NCBI RefSeq assembly: GCF_000332315.1
Contig: NZ_KB235941.1
Span: 1,145,956 to 1,209,955, forward strand
Source of the DNA: Prochlorothrix hollandica PCC 9006 = CALU 1027
Lineage (GTDB): Bacteria; Cyanobacteriota; Cyanobacteriia; Prochlorotrichales; Prochlorotrichaceae
DNA: 64,000 bases
Direction: 5' to 3'
Shown: positions 15,806-25,118 of the stretch, piece by piece
Layout of the letters: each line of letters starts with the position of its first letter
How positions within the stretch are numbered: position 1 is the first letter of the stretch
The notes under the pieces: generated by a model
Told to the model about the DNA's origin: nothing
The model's input: only the letters and a program-made list of their open reading frames with translations
Database searches by the model: none
Position numbers and translations under genes: made by a program

Positions 15806-18800
15806 CTATTGCACCCTGGCCCGTTGGGGCTGCACGCTAGCTTCCAGGGGGCTATTACCCAAGCATTCGTCTAATTTCAGAGCCAATTCCTTAACATAAG
15901 GCTCCTGAAACATCTGATTATGGGGGGCTTTAAATGGAATAACCCGTAAACCGCCCTGGGCCACTTGCTCCAGGTTGGAGCGATCGACAAACTGCCATTC
16001 TGAGGAGAGCAACAGGGTAATGGGGCGATCGTAGGACTGAGGCTTGTATTGGGATGAACGGGACAGATAAAGGGCGTAAAATAACTTATCCTTCGGTGTA
16101 TCCTCCAACATCTCCAGACGAGCCTGGGTGGATAGATCCTGAATCACTTGCCGGTAACTGACTTGGGGATGCTGACGAAGATAGCGTTTTATAAAACGTT
16201 GCATACTACCCACCAAATAAGGTATGCCCATCCGGGACAAACTATATAAGCGGTGGTGAAACTGGGGAGTATGTCGCCGTAGGGAGCTATCCAATAAACA
16301 AAGCTGGGAGACTTCATCACCACCTTGGCGCAACTGGTGAGCCAGTTCTAACGTTAAGGGACCATCCTGGCAGTAACCAATCAAACGATAGGGACCCAAG
16401 GGTTGCTGAGCCTTGAGGGACAGGAGAAAATACTTGGCAATTTGGGGAATTAAATCAGCGGAGGTAGTGGGATCGGCGGCTGTTTTCAGCACAGAATCAA
16501 ACTGGGAACGAATACAGAACATATTGAGGCTATAAACCGGTTGTTCTGGATGCAAAAACTGGCATAAAATCTGGGCCTGTCCAGTGGAGTTAATAATAAA
16601 ACAGGGCAATGCTGATCCCTGGGTCTTGAGGGGAATTAAGGCCGAGAGGGGGAGGATACTAGCACTAGACTGGTGACCGGACTGCGGTCGATCGCGGCGT
16701 TGGATATACTGGGAGAGACTAGCCACCGTTGGATTTTGGAAAAGCTGCACCAAAGGGACCTCTAAACTGAGTTGACGGTTGAGTTGAGTGACCAACTGAA
16801 TCGCCAGTAACGAATGTCCCCCCAGATCAAAAAAGTTATCATGCACCCCCAAGGGATAAACCTTCAATGCTTCAGACCAAACCTGGGCTATGCTCTGTTC
16901 AACTTCTGTCTGGGGCGCAACTAACTCCGTATTACGGCAGACAGTAAACCAGTCGGGCACAGGCAGGGCACGACGATCGATCTTGCCATTGGGAGTTAGG
17001 GGGAATGACTCCAGCACCACAAAAGCCGATGGCACCATGTAATCCGGCAATTGTTGCTGTAAAAACTGCCGCAACTCCCCCAAGGTGGGGGCAGGAGTTG
17101 TGTTCACCACCCCATAGGCCACCAAGCGGCGATCGCCGGGATTATGTTCGCGATCGACCACTACCACATGGCTTAAACCGGGATGCTGCCGCAATACGGC
17201 TTCAATTTCCCCTAATTCAATGCGGAATCCCCGAATTTTAACCTGATAATCAACACGGCCCAAGAATTCTAACTGACCATCACTGCGATAACGGACGCGA
17301 TCGCCGGTGCGATAGAGGCGATCGCCTCTGACTCCCGGCAACTCATGGGCAAAGGGATGGGCAATAAAACGCTCAGCGGTCAGTTCGGGGCGTTGCCAAT
17401 AGCCCCGCGCTAAACCATCGCCACCAATGTACAGTTCACCAGGCACACCGATGGGTACGGGCTGCTGTTGATCGTCCAGTACATAAAACTGGGTGTTGGC
17501 AATGGGACGACCCACAAACACCGGTCCAGCCCCCGGTTCCACCAGACTGACCGCTGACCAAATGGTGGTTTCCGTGGGACCATAGAGGTTCCAGAGGCTG
17601 GCTCCCTTCGGAAGGAGGCGATTAGCCAGTTCTCGACTGAGAGCCTCACCACCACAGAGCATTTTTAGCCCCGATCGCCCAGACCAGTGGGCACTTAATA
17701 ACATTTGCCAAGTGGCAGGGGTTGCTTGGAGAATAGTGACCTGGGATTGCTCCAGGGCTTCGGCCAACTGATAGCCATCGGAGGCCACCGCGCGGCTGAC
17801 AATCACCACCTTAGCCCCCACCAATAAAGGAGTGAATAACTCTAAGCCAGCAATATCAAAGGAAAGGGTAGTAACAGCCATTATGACATCATGGGACTGA
17901 ATTCCTGGCTTCTGTAAGATGGAATTTAACAAATTTTGTAGGGAATGATGGGTAATTTCCACGCCTTTCGGTTTGCCCGTGGAACCACTGGTGTAAATCA
18001 CATAGGCTAACTGGTGGGGTTGAATCACCGTAGCGAGATTGGCAATACTGCAATCTTGCCATGGGTTCCCAGGGGTATCTAAGGTTATAACGTGAGCCTC
18101 AACTGCTGGCAAGGTGGGTGTTAGGCTGGACTGGGTTAATAGTAAGGAGATGTGGGCATCTTCCAGGACATAGGCAACGCGATCGGGGGGATAGGCCGGA
18201 TCTAAGGGCACATAGGCTCCTCCAGCCTTGAGAATGGCCAACAGGGATACCACCATGTCTAGGGAGCGGCTGAAACAAACCCCCACTAAGGTTTCAGTGC
18301 CCACCCCCAAGGTTTGCAAATAGCGGGCCAGTTGGTTCGATCGCTCATTCAGGCGCTGGTAAGTGAGGGTTTGGCCTGCCCACTCCAGGGCAACGGATTC
18401 GGGATTCTGGGCAGCTTGGGCTTGAAACTGGTGTAACCAATGGAAATCCTGCTGATTCCAACCCAAAAGCAATTGCTGATGTAACCAATGGGAATCCTGC
18501 TGGTTCCAACCCAAAAGCAATTGCTGACGTTCAGACTGGGAGAGGAGGGGAATATTAAACACCGGCACCTGGGCGTTCTGCACTGCCCCCTCCAGCAGCA
18601 CTTGAAAATGGTTGGCCATGGCTTGGATGGTGGGGCGATCGAAGAGATCGGTATTGTAGGCCCAGGCCATGCGTAGCCCTTCTGCGGTTTCCGTCACCAT
18701 CAAGGTCAGGTCATATTTTGCCGACTCATCAATGGCAATGGGGTGGGTGGTCACCCCTGGCAAGTCAGGACACTCTAGGGGAAAATTCTGCATCATAAAC

Positions 18801-19897
18801 AGCACCTGAAACCAGGGGGTATGGCTGGCGCTGCGTTGGGGTTTCAGGGTGGCCGTCAGTTGCTCAAAGGGCACATCTTGGTGGGCCAAGGCTTCCAAGG
18901 TAAGGGTTTGCACTTGCTGCAAAAACTGGCTAAAGGGAGGATTATCCTCCAGGGAAGCCCGCAGTACCAGCAAATTACTAAAGAAACCCAGCAATGGCTC
19001 CACTTCACGGCGGTTACGGTTGGCAATCATCGAACCCACCACAACATCACTTTGGCCGCTATAACGTGCCAAGAGGATTAAAAAGGTGCTGAGGAGGGTC
19101 ATAAACAGGGTCACCCCCCCACGGCGGTTAAAGTGCTGCACCTGGGCCGTCAGGTCTGGGTCAATGAGGAGGGTCTCGGTGGCACCGTTGAAGGTTTGGA
19201 TGGGGGGCCGGGGGCGATCGGTGGGCAAGGGCAACAGGACCGGAGCACCCTGGAGTTGCCGTTGCCAGTAGGCCAGTTGCTGATCCAGCAGATCCCCCGA
19301 CAGCATCTGGCGTTCCCAGGTGGCAAAATCGGCAAATTGGAGATCCAGCACTGGCAGGGGAATTTGAGCATGGCGGTGAAATGCGGTGTAAAGGGTGCTT
19401 AATTCCTGCCAAATAATGCCTAATGACCAGCCATCAGAGGCTAAATGATGACGTACTAGGATAAATCGATAATGGGTAGGGCTAAAACCCACTAAACAAG
19501 CCCGAATCATTAAGTCCTGCTGTAAGTTGAAGGGACGGTGATCCTCGTCATGCATGATGGCGTGCCATTGACGCTCCTGGCTGTCAGGATCAAGGGCACT
19601 GAGATCCCTCAAGGGCATAGCCACTGATCGCGGTGGGTTCACGAGCTGACAGGGTTCTGGCCCTAGATCGAGGAAAGTGGTGCGCAAAATCTCATGACGC
19701 TGCACCAGGGTATCCAAAGCCTGCTGAAGGGCCGGAATATTTAATATTCCCTGGAAATCTAGGGCTTTTGTCACGACATAGGTACTACTGCCCGGTTCCA
19801 ACTGCTCAAAGACCCACAGGCGCTGTTGGGAAAAGGAGAGAGGGGCAGGGGCGCGATGGCCCCGACAGGGAATGGTGCTCAAGCCACGGGGCACCAA
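15806..19897 (-). CDS. Non-ribosomal peptide synthetase, C-A-PCP-TE, predicted glycine-activating
   Basis: 1363 residues. The condensation domain (~15-440) has an intact RHHLASDGWS (His150, His151, Asp155). The adenylation domain (~490-990) has YTSGSTGKPKGV. Hand alignment to GrsA gives the specificity code D-I-L-Q-L-G-L-I-W, which is a glycine code. The carrier serine is Ser1029 in DLGGHSLL. The thioesterase (~1090-1345) has GYCQDG at the nucleophile elbow, so Cys1176 replaces the usual Ser; His1326 is in KAPHNQ. A 48-bp duplication repeats QQLLLGWNQQD between C and A. It is downstream of the A-PCP gene by 33 bases and completes a two-module line. Confidence 0.92.
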   Translation of the reverse strand: MVPRGLSTIPCRGHRAPAPLSFSQQRLWVFEQLEPGSSTYVVTKALDFQGILNIPALQQALDTLVQRHEILRTTFLDLGPEPCQLVNPPRSVAMPLRDLSALDPDSQERQWHAIMHDEDHRPFNLQQDLMIRACLVGFSPTHYRFILVRHHLASDGWSLGIIWQELSTLYTAFHRHAQIPLPVLDLQFADFATWERQMLSGDLLDQQLAYWQRQLQGAPVLLPLPTDRPRPPIQTFNGATETLLIDPDLTAQVQHFNRRGGVTLFMTLLSTFLILLARYSGQSDVVVGSMIANRNRREVEPLLGFFSNLLVLRASLEDNPPFSQFLQQVQTLTLEALAHQDVPFEQLTATLKPQRSASHTPWFQVLFMMQNFPLECPDLPGVTTHPIAIDESAKYDLTLMVTETAEGLRMAWAYNTDLFDRPTIQAMANHFQVLLEGAVQNAQVPVFNIPLLSQSERQQLLLGWNQQDSHWLHQQLLLGWNQQDFHWLHQFQAQAAQNPESVALEWAGQTLTYQRLNERSNQLARYLQTLGVGTETLVGVCFSRSLDMVVSLLAILKAGGAYVPLDPAYPPDRVAYVLEDAHISLLLTQSSLTPTLPAVEAHVITLDTPGNPWQDCSIANLATVIQPHQLAYVIYTSGSTGKPKGVEITHHSLQNLLNSILQKPGIQSHDVIMAVTTLSFDIAGLELFTPLLVGAKVVIVSRAVASDGYQLAEALEQSQVTILQATPATWQMLLSAHWSGRSGLKMLCGGEALSRELANRLLPKGASLWNLYGPTETTIWSAVSLVEPGAGPVFVGRPIANTQFYVLDDQQQPVPIGVPGELYIGGDGLARGYWQRPELTAERFIAHPFAHELPGVRGDRLYRTGDRVRYRSDGQLEFLGRVDYQVKIRGFRIELGEIEAVLRQHPGLSHVVVVDREHNPGDRRLVAYGVVNTTPAPTLGELRQFLQQQLPDYMVPSAFVVLESFPLTPNGKIDRRALPVPDWFTVCRNTELVAPQTEVEQSIAQVWSEALKVYPLGVHDNFFDLGGHSLLAIQLVTQLNRQLSLEVPLVQLFQNPTVASLSQYIQRRDRPQSGHQSSASILPLSALIPLKTQGSALPCFIINSTGQAQILCQFLHPEQPVYSLNMFCIRSQFDSVLKTAADPTTSADLIPQIAKYFLLSLKAQQPLGPYRLIGYCQDGPLTLELAHQLRQGGDEVSQLCLLDSSLRRHTPQFHHRLYSLSRMGIPYLVGSMQRFIKRYLRQHPQVSYRQVIQDLSTQARLEMLEDTPKDKLFYALYLSRSSQYKPQSYDRPITLLLSSEWQFVDRSNLEQVAQGGLRVIPFKAPHNQMFQEPYVKELALKLDECLGNSPLEASVQPQRARVQ
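18430..18530 (-). repeat. 48-bp in-frame duplication in the NRPS C-A linker
   Basis: Two adjacent near-identical units encode QQLLLGWNQQDSHWLH and QQLLLGWNQQDFHWLH. The duplication keeps the frame and falls in the linker, so function is probably kept. A second copy with several substitutions shows it is not brand new. Confidence 0.85.
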
Positions 19898-19930
19898 AGT
19901 AGCAAGACCTTGGGTTAACTGAGGCTCTAA

Positions 19931-21832
19931 TCACGCCGCTAAACGGGCCACGGTAGAATGATTAAATAAATCCTGGGGAGTTAGGGCAATATTGAAGCGA
20001 TCCCGCAGCCGGGAGAGAATCTGCATTCCCCGTAGGGAGTTGCCGCCCACATCGAGGAATTGATGGTCTAATCCCACCTGTTCCACTGTTAGACCCAGGA
20101 TTTCGGCCCAAATTTGCACAATTTCCAGCTCTAGGGGAGTGCGGGGGGCGATGTAATGGGACGGGGTGATGGGGGCGATGGCGGGGGGATCCGGTAGGCT
20201 GCGGCGATCGATCTTGCCATTGGGGGTTTGGGGCAAGGCTTCCAGAGTCACAAACCGGCTGGGGATCATGTAGTCTGGCAGTTTTTGGGCCAGAAATTGT
20301 CGTAATTCGCTCACCGTTGGGGCGGGCTGCTGGAGGGGAACCCCATAGGCCACCAGGGAGAGTTCTCCGGGGCTAAGTTCCCGCCCTACCACCACCACTT
20401 CTTTCAGAAAGCCATAGTCCATTAAAGCGGCTTCAATTTCCGCCACATTGACGCGATACCCCCGGATCTTGACCTGAAAATCCTTACGACCCAGGTGCAC
20501 AAGGCAACCATCGGGCAATAACTGGCCTAAATCCCCCGTGCGAAAACGCCGCACCGGACTGCCGGGAGCAATGGGGGCAAAAACCTCGCCATTGGTGTCC
20601 TCCTGCTGCCAGTAGCCCAGGGCCAAATACTGACTTTGGATCACAATTTCCCCCACCTCACCGGGGGGCACCTCCTGTCCTGCCTCGTCCCACAGCAGCA
20701 CCTTCACCCCCTCCACTCCATAGCCGGGGGGCACCAGTCCGGTGCTAATCTCACTGGCTTTGTTGAGCATAAAGACCCGAATGGTGCCTGCTTCCGTGGA
20801 TCCCAGCCCGGTGCAAAGGAGACAGCGATCGGGAAAATACTGCTTATAAAACTCCACATCCTTGCGGGTCATGGCCTCTCCCCCCAAGATCACCAGGCGC
20901 AGATGGGGAAATGCTTCTGTATCCCGGAAAATCTCGGCAAAGTGACGAAAAAGGGTAGCTACAGAATGGAACACCGTAATCTGCTCATCCACCAACAGCG
21001 ATCGCAGGGCATTGAGTCCTTCCGCCTTGACATCAAAGGGATATAAGGTGGTGCCACTGAGGAGGGCGTTATAAATGACCCGCACAGCCCCCATGACACT
21101 ACAGGAATGCACCAGGGGCATCCGATCGCCCTCCCCCAAGTGGAAGGCGTTAATCTGGTTCATGGCATTGTGGAGCAGGTTTCCATTGCTTTGGAACACC
21201 CCCTTGGGTTTGCCCGTGGAACCGCTGGTGTAAATAATGTAGGCCAAGGCATCCGGGGAAATACTGAGACCGGGGTTATGGTCATAGCCCTCCAGGGCTA
21301 GGGTGTCAATATTGAGGAGGGGACAGCTCCCGGCGGCCAAATGTTCGGCCACAGCCCAGTTAGCGGTATTGGTGACAATTAAATGGGCTTGGGCATTTTC
21401 GAGAATATAGCGATTGCGGGATTCTGGAAAACTGGGATCAATGGGTACATAGCATTTTCCAGTTTTCAATACCCCAAAGATCGATCCTAAAAAGTTAATG
21501 CTCTGCTCGAAGAACAAAACAATCTGTTGGCTACCTTCCCCTTGCTGAGCCAAAATACCATGGGCAATGCGGTTAGCAAAGGCATTAAATTGTCGATAGG
21601 TCAGAGCCATCATCCGATCCTGCACCGCTAGGCGATCGGGGTATTGTTCCACCCGCTGCTCAAAACACTGGGCAACGGATTGCTCCACGTCCTCAGGGTA
21701 AAAGCAAGTAAAATGCTTTTTAGGTAAAACTCTGGCCCGAAATATAGAGGTAGGGATAACAGTGGGATAATCAGAACTCGAAACAGTCAAGGTCGATGAA
21801 ACAATGGTTTCTGAATCTAAGGGAATAGTCAT
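19931..21832 (-). CDS. NRPS loading module, A-PCP, with atypical adenylation pocket
   Basis: 633 residues: an adenylation domain (~45-540) and a carrier domain with Ser599 in LDVGGNSLRGM. Core motifs are intact (YIIYTSGSTGKPKGV, RTGDLGQL, KIRGYRVNVAEIEA, PNGKIDRR). The A5 motif reads GLGSTEAG rather than GPTE. At the position of the Asp that binds the amino group of alpha-amino acids, hand alignment gives Met (SVMGAVRVIYNALLSG). The code is roughly M-G-R-H-I-G-G-T-I. This argues against a normal amino acid and for an acid lacking the alpha-amine, although unusual pockets exist. First gene of the operon; it would hand its acyl group to the next protein for coupling to glycine. Confidence 0.88.
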   Translation of the reverse strand: MTIPLDSETIVSSTLTVSSSDYPTVIPTSIFRARVLPKKHFTCFYPEDVEQSVAQCFEQRVEQYPDRLAVQDRMMALTYRQFNAFANRIAHGILAQQGEGSQQIVLFFEQSINFLGSIFGVLKTGKCYVPIDPSFPESRNRYILENAQAHLIVTNTANWAVAEHLAAGSCPLLNIDTLALEGYDHNPGLSISPDALAYIIYTSGSTGKPKGVFQSNGNLLHNAMNQINAFHLGEGDRMPLVHSCSVMGAVRVIYNALLSGTTLYPFDVKAEGLNALRSLLVDEQITVFHSVATLFRHFAEIFRDTEAFPHLRLVILGGEAMTRKDVEFYKQYFPDRCLLCTGLGSTEAGTIRVFMLNKASEISTGLVPPGYGVEGVKVLLWDEAGQEVPPGEVGEIVIQSQYLALGYWQQEDTNGEVFAPIAPGSPVRRFRTGDLGQLLPDGCLVHLGRKDFQVKIRGYRVNVAEIEAALMDYGFLKEVVVVGRELSPGELSLVAYGVPLQQPAPTVSELRQFLAQKLPDYMIPSRFVTLEALPQTPNGKIDRRSLPDPPAIAPITPSHYIAPRTPLELEIVQIWAEILGLTVEQVGLDHQFLDVGGNSLRGMQILSRLRDRFNIALTPQDLFNHSTVARLAA

Positions 21833-21889
21833 AGCTCTAAAAAACAGAATCTTAAAAGGGACAGGATCTTAAAATCGTCGTAACCATCC

Positions 21890-22235
21890 CAGAGACTCCG
21901 ATCGGAGTTGGTAGCGAACGAGTTTAAAGGGTTTCAGTCTTCGCTTTTCACGATTACGTTCGTAATAACGACTTCAGTCGTTCTCCTCCAGGAAGCTACG
22001 AACCTGAGCGACTTCAGGGGCGCATGTCAGGGTTGGGGGGGTGCATCGTAGGGGCGAAGCATGGGCGGCAAAACTTGGGGCGATCACCCAGAGAATACCT
22101 GCGCCCATGCTTCGCCCGTACCCAAAATGGGGGCATTGACCTCCCCTGATTTCAATCCGATCTTGCCCCCCAATGACGAGATGCGCCCCGACTGAAGTCG
22201 CTACCACGAACCTGAGCGACTGAAGTCGCTACTAA
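21890..22235. repeat. Dispersed repeat rich in GACTTCAGTCG palindromes, copy 1
   Basis: CCCAGAGACTCCGATCG...GTTGGTAG, then GTTTCAG, then TTCGTAATAACGACTTCAGT and AAGCTAY...CCTGAGCGACT reappear in the same order at 47300-47525. Shorter relatives sit at 30515-30560 and 32815-32845. Short GAAGTC/GACTTC inverted repeats can form hairpins. Confidence 0.7.
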
Positions 22236-22403
22236 GTAGGTCAGGATAATTAATCCGAGGTAGAGATGAGGGCAGAGTGAGGATTACAGCCGTTTTTAAC
22301 CGTGTTTATTTTCCCTCGCCTACTTAAAGTATAGGGGTACAAGAATTACGGTCTAAGCTCAGTAGCCCGATCGTACTTCATAGCAGTAGCTAGACAGACA
22401 ACA

Positions 22404-22506
22404 TACCGCAACCCTAAATCAGTTGTAGGCATCTCGATGGCTGAAACCCTTGGTATGGTGTGCCCCCGGAGGGGGCACACCATACGACCCATTTAGGACT
22501 GCTGTA
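22404..22506 (+). repeat. 103-bp miniature inverted-repeat element, copy 2
   Basis: Same length as 3981-4083 and alignable end to end. The central stem is perfect: TATGGTGTGCCCCC, loop GGA, then GGGGGCACACCATA. It is flanked by TA on both sides. Confidence 0.7.
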
Positions 22507-22637
22507 GTATCGGTTGTATTTCATGACAGATCTTAAAAAATGGTTTTTGATAGGGGGCTAGAAGGGGAATTGCAGGAAAAATCCGTAGACTTAAGACTCA
22601 GGCATTAATCGTTATCTGCAATTGCGATCAAACGATA

Positions 22638-22735
22638 GGGCATCTCGATTAATTGTGGCCAGCGGCTTCGCCGCTCGCCACAACCCCTATTTTTACGTGG
22701 GACACTGGGGGAAAATTCGGATTTTTCGAGGTGCT
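22638..22735 (-). repeat. Miniature TIR element (99-bp family), inverted diverged copy
   Basis: Reads as the reverse complement of 28313-28411, with ATTTTTCGAGGTGC at its right end and CATCTCGATTAATTG at its left. The termini have diverged. Confidence 0.55.
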
Positions 22736-23016
22736 CTATATAAGGAGTATTAAAAACAGAAGCGTGTTAAAAACTGACTTTTGGCTTATTCTAATCAATC
22801 AGCCAATAAAGCGTCAAATAAATCCGGTACGAAGTCAGGAAATTGAAACAAATCTATAACAACACCCAGAAACAGGGGATTTAGATCTATCTTAAGCTTA
22901 TAAACGTAAATGCTGATCTCCGTGAATGTTGTTTTTTATACATCGTTCACCCTTGGCCCATGGGGGATCTGAGGAGCAGAGACTCGGTACCCTGACCCTC
23001 CTCTTAATCAAGGGCT

Positions 23017-23096
23017 GGTGTATCAACTTAAGCCGGGATAGTGGGGAGCGGATCGCCCCACTGTCCCGGTAGTCTTGGCCCGCTTTTGGTGGGAAC
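23017..23096. mobile_element. 80-bp palindromic mobile element, copy 2, with 9-bp target duplication
   Basis: Contains AACTTAAGCCGGGATAGTGG and the matching CCACTGTCCCGG arm. TCAAGGGCT is duplicated exactly at 23008-23016 and 23097-23105. The stem has picked up mismatches (GGAGCGGATCGCC), so this copy is older than the two at 503 and 28024. Confidence 0.75.
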
Positions 23097-23146
23097 TCAA
23101 GGGCTAAAGCCTAAAAGATAGAGAAACTAGTGGAATATGATTTGAA

Positions 23147-23950
23147 ATGACCATAAAACTTAAATTCACCGAAAAAGTCAAGGATTATAGCCAATATCGG
23201 GCCGACTATCCCGATGCTATGTTTAAAGCGTTGCTGGCAGACTTGGGAGCACTGGATCAGGTTCAGGCTGTGGATGTGGGGGCGGGCACGGGTATTGCCT
23301 CCCGACAGTTGGCCGATCGCGGAGTCCGGGTGATAGCCATTGAGCCGGATGCCGCCATGGTGGCCGGGGCACTCCCCCATCCCCAGGTGGACTTTCGGTT
23401 AGGGTCCGGGGAGACCACTGGGTTGCCTGACCATACAGTGGATCTGATCACCTGCTTTCAATCCTTCCACTGGCTCCAGTTCCGCCCCAGTTTGAAGGAA
23501 TTCCATCGCATCCTCAAACCTGGGGGAAAGCTGGCACTGGTCTGGAACTGGTGGGACAGTCGGGATTTATTCAGTCGGCAATATAACCAAGCCCTTGCTG
23601 AGACGGCTAAATCTTATAAGTATGCTGATTTAAAGCCCACTTCCATTGAGAATATTGAAAAATTCTTCGCCTTGGCCCAACGTATTCCCAGCAAAGTCCA
23701 GATGAAGCTCCTGGATCGGTGGGGGTGGTTACCTTATTTTGAGGAGGTCCAAACCCAGTATTTTACCTTTACCCAAGCCGTGGATGAGGAGATGCTGGGG
23801 GGACTGGCCCGATCCTATAGCTTTATTCCCGAGACAGGATCCCTATGGGAGGCGCTGGCGATCGAGTTATCCCAGTTAATCGCTACAACACCAGGAAATC
23901 CCTGCCTACAGTATCGAACGCGCCTGGTTACGGCCAAAACTAAGGTTTAA
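23147..23950 (+). CDS. Class I SAM-dependent methyltransferase
   Basis: 267 residues. SAM-binding motif I is VDVGAGTGIASRQL (~42-55), with the acidic residue in VIAIEPDAAM. Motif II/III follows in VDLITCFQSFHWLQF and RILKPGGKLALVWN. The family includes small-molecule and tRNA/lipid methylases; the substrate cannot be read from the sequence. The C-terminus ends seven bases before a cobB remnant. It sits alone behind a mobile-element copy (23017-23096), whose insertion may have separated it from its old promoter. The AAGG-type ribosome binding site is weak. Confidence 0.85.
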   Translation: MTIKLKFTEKVKDYSQYRADYPDAMFKALLADLGALDQVQAVDVGAGTGIASRQLADRGVRVIAIEPDAAMVAGALPHPQVDFRLGSGETTGLPDHTVDLITCFQSFHWLQFRPSLKEFHRILKPGGKLALVWNWWDSRDLFSRQYNQALAETAKSYKYADLKPTSIENIEKFFALAQRIPSKVQMKLLDRWGWLPYFEEVQTQYFTFTQAVDEEMLGGLARSYSFIPETGSLWEALAIELSQLIATTPGNPCLQYRTRLVTAKTKV

Positions 23951-23951
23951 G

Positions 23952-24335
23952 AACGGGGTGATGGGGTTGTTTGATGGGGTGGAAACGCCCCCGGCAGTAC
24001 GGCACGGCGATCGCCCCTACCAATTACCCGACTATGGCAGCACGGCCCACATTGCTCGTCTCCTCAATCTGCCAGTGGTTTTGGTGTTGGACTGTAGCCA
24101 CCTGTCGGGATCCGTGACCGCCATTGTCCAGGGCTACCGCAGTTTCGACCCCCTGTTGCCCTTGGCGGGGGTGGTGCTGAATCGGGTGGGCAGCGATCGC
24201 CATCTGCGCCTGTTGACCCTGGCCTTGGAGACCATCCAAATGCCCATTTTGGGAGTACTGCGTCGCCAAGGGGGTATTGCGATTCCCGATCGCCACTTGG
24301 GACTGGTGCCTGCTGGGGAACTGACCCACCTCGAT
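23952..24335 (+). pseudogene. cobB: Internal remnant of cobyrinate a,c-diamide synthase
   Basis: The frame GVMGLFDGV ... GSTAHIARLLNLPVVLVLDC ... GVVLNRVGSDRH ... AIPDRHLGLVPAGEL is unmistakably the middle of the CobB/CbiA ATP-dependent amidase. The N-terminal P-loop (~80 residues) and the whole C-terminal glutamine amidotransferase domain are missing. The following sequence in the frame (to 24428) is unrelated. A functional copy, if cobalamin-type synthesis is kept, must be elsewhere. The methyltransferase upstream and uraH downstream have closed around it. Confidence 0.85.
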
Positions 24336-24417
24336 CGGGTGCTGGGGGGCGATAAAGTAGAGCTTACTGCACAGTACCTTCTCATACTCCACCATGGTGT
24401 ATCTGTCGGGTGGTGGA

Positions 24418-24777
24418 TTAACCTTTAGAAACGCTATAGGCCCAAGGGGAAATGAGGAGAGCAATGTGATAGTGGGCCGCTGTGTCCGCCATGCCGAAGC
24501 GAATGGGAATTTCCGTCAGGAAGGGGGGCTTATCCAGCACCACCCCTTGGTGGCGAAAATAGTCGCCAACCAAAAAAATCAGTTCATAGGTGCCCGTCTC
24601 TAGCTCTGGCTCCATAATTAAAGGCTCGTCAGTTGTACCCCGATCGTTGGTGTGGGTAACCAGTAACTGAGTTTGACTTTCGACACGGGGATCCAGAATC
24701 CAAAGCTCGACCCCCAGATTTGCAGCAGGACAACCCTGGGTCGTGTCCAGGATATAGGTTGTCAATCGACCGGTCAT
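24418..24777 (-). CDS. uraH: 5-hydroxyisourate hydrolase (transthyretin-like)
   Basis: 119 residues. HIU hydrolase converts 5-hydroxyisourate from urate oxidation to OHCU in purine degradation. The N-terminal LTTYILDTTQGCPAANL corresponds to the conserved catalytic-histidine motif (usually LTTHVLD). Here the His is replaced by Tyr (LTTYILD). The Arg-equivalent PPFLTEIPIRFGMAD and AHYHIALLISPWAYS blocks are kept. The terminal YRGS tetrapeptide is replaced by VSKG. Since both the first His and the terminal motif are altered, activity is doubtful or changed. It is convergent with the cobB remnant. No urate oxidase or OHCU decarboxylase lies nearby. Confidence 0.8.
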   Translation of the reverse strand: MTGRLTTYILDTTQGCPAANLGVELWILDPRVESQTQLLVTHTNDRGTTDEPLIMEPELETGTYELIFLVGDYFRHQGVVLDKPPFLTEIPIRFGMADTAAHYHIALLISPWAYSVSKG

Positions 24778-25118
24778 AGACAGTTCATTCCAGAGGTGTG
24801 GGGCTGCGAGAGGACAGATCAGCGGTAGGCCAGAAAAATGCCAAGGGATTTTGATTTATCTAGCCTACGCCGATCATTCAATCTAGACACTCCTCAGTCT
24901 AAGGACGCGAGGGTTGGGGCTGTGCTAAATCTCCCTAGACTCAGGCACCCAACAGTGTCTAAATCCAGGGAGACGTACTGCAAAGATTACTAGGGATACC
25001 CCAGAGGGATCCCGCTCCCCTGGGCGGGCAGAGCGGTGGTGCGGGTCGTGGTGCGGGTCGTGGTGCAGGTTGTTGAACACCGTCCTATCTTCAGGAGTGT
25101 ACCATGACCTCTTTCGGC
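24778..25118. other. 341-base intergenic region
   Basis: No gene seen. A 12-bp tandem repeat (GTGGTGCGGGTC, three units) lies at about 25035-25070. The rest is unremarkable. Confidence 0.55.

Larger units (their letters stand above)
21833..23146. other. 1.3-kb intergenic region filled with dispersed repeats
   Basis: No credible gene. In order it contains: a ~200-bp segment (21890-22230) with ACGACTTCAGTCGTT-type palindromes, shared with 47300-47525; the 103-bp TA-flanked element (22404-22506); an inverted copy of the 99-bp TIR element (22638-22735); and the 80-bp palindromic mobile element (23017-23096). The minus-strand frame at 21974 and the plus-strand frame at 22653 fall inside repeats. 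Confidence 0.75.

Noticed and set aside
22653-22859. 68-codon open frame on the plus strand
   Set aside because: Lies mostly within the inverted miniature element; no homology or start signal.
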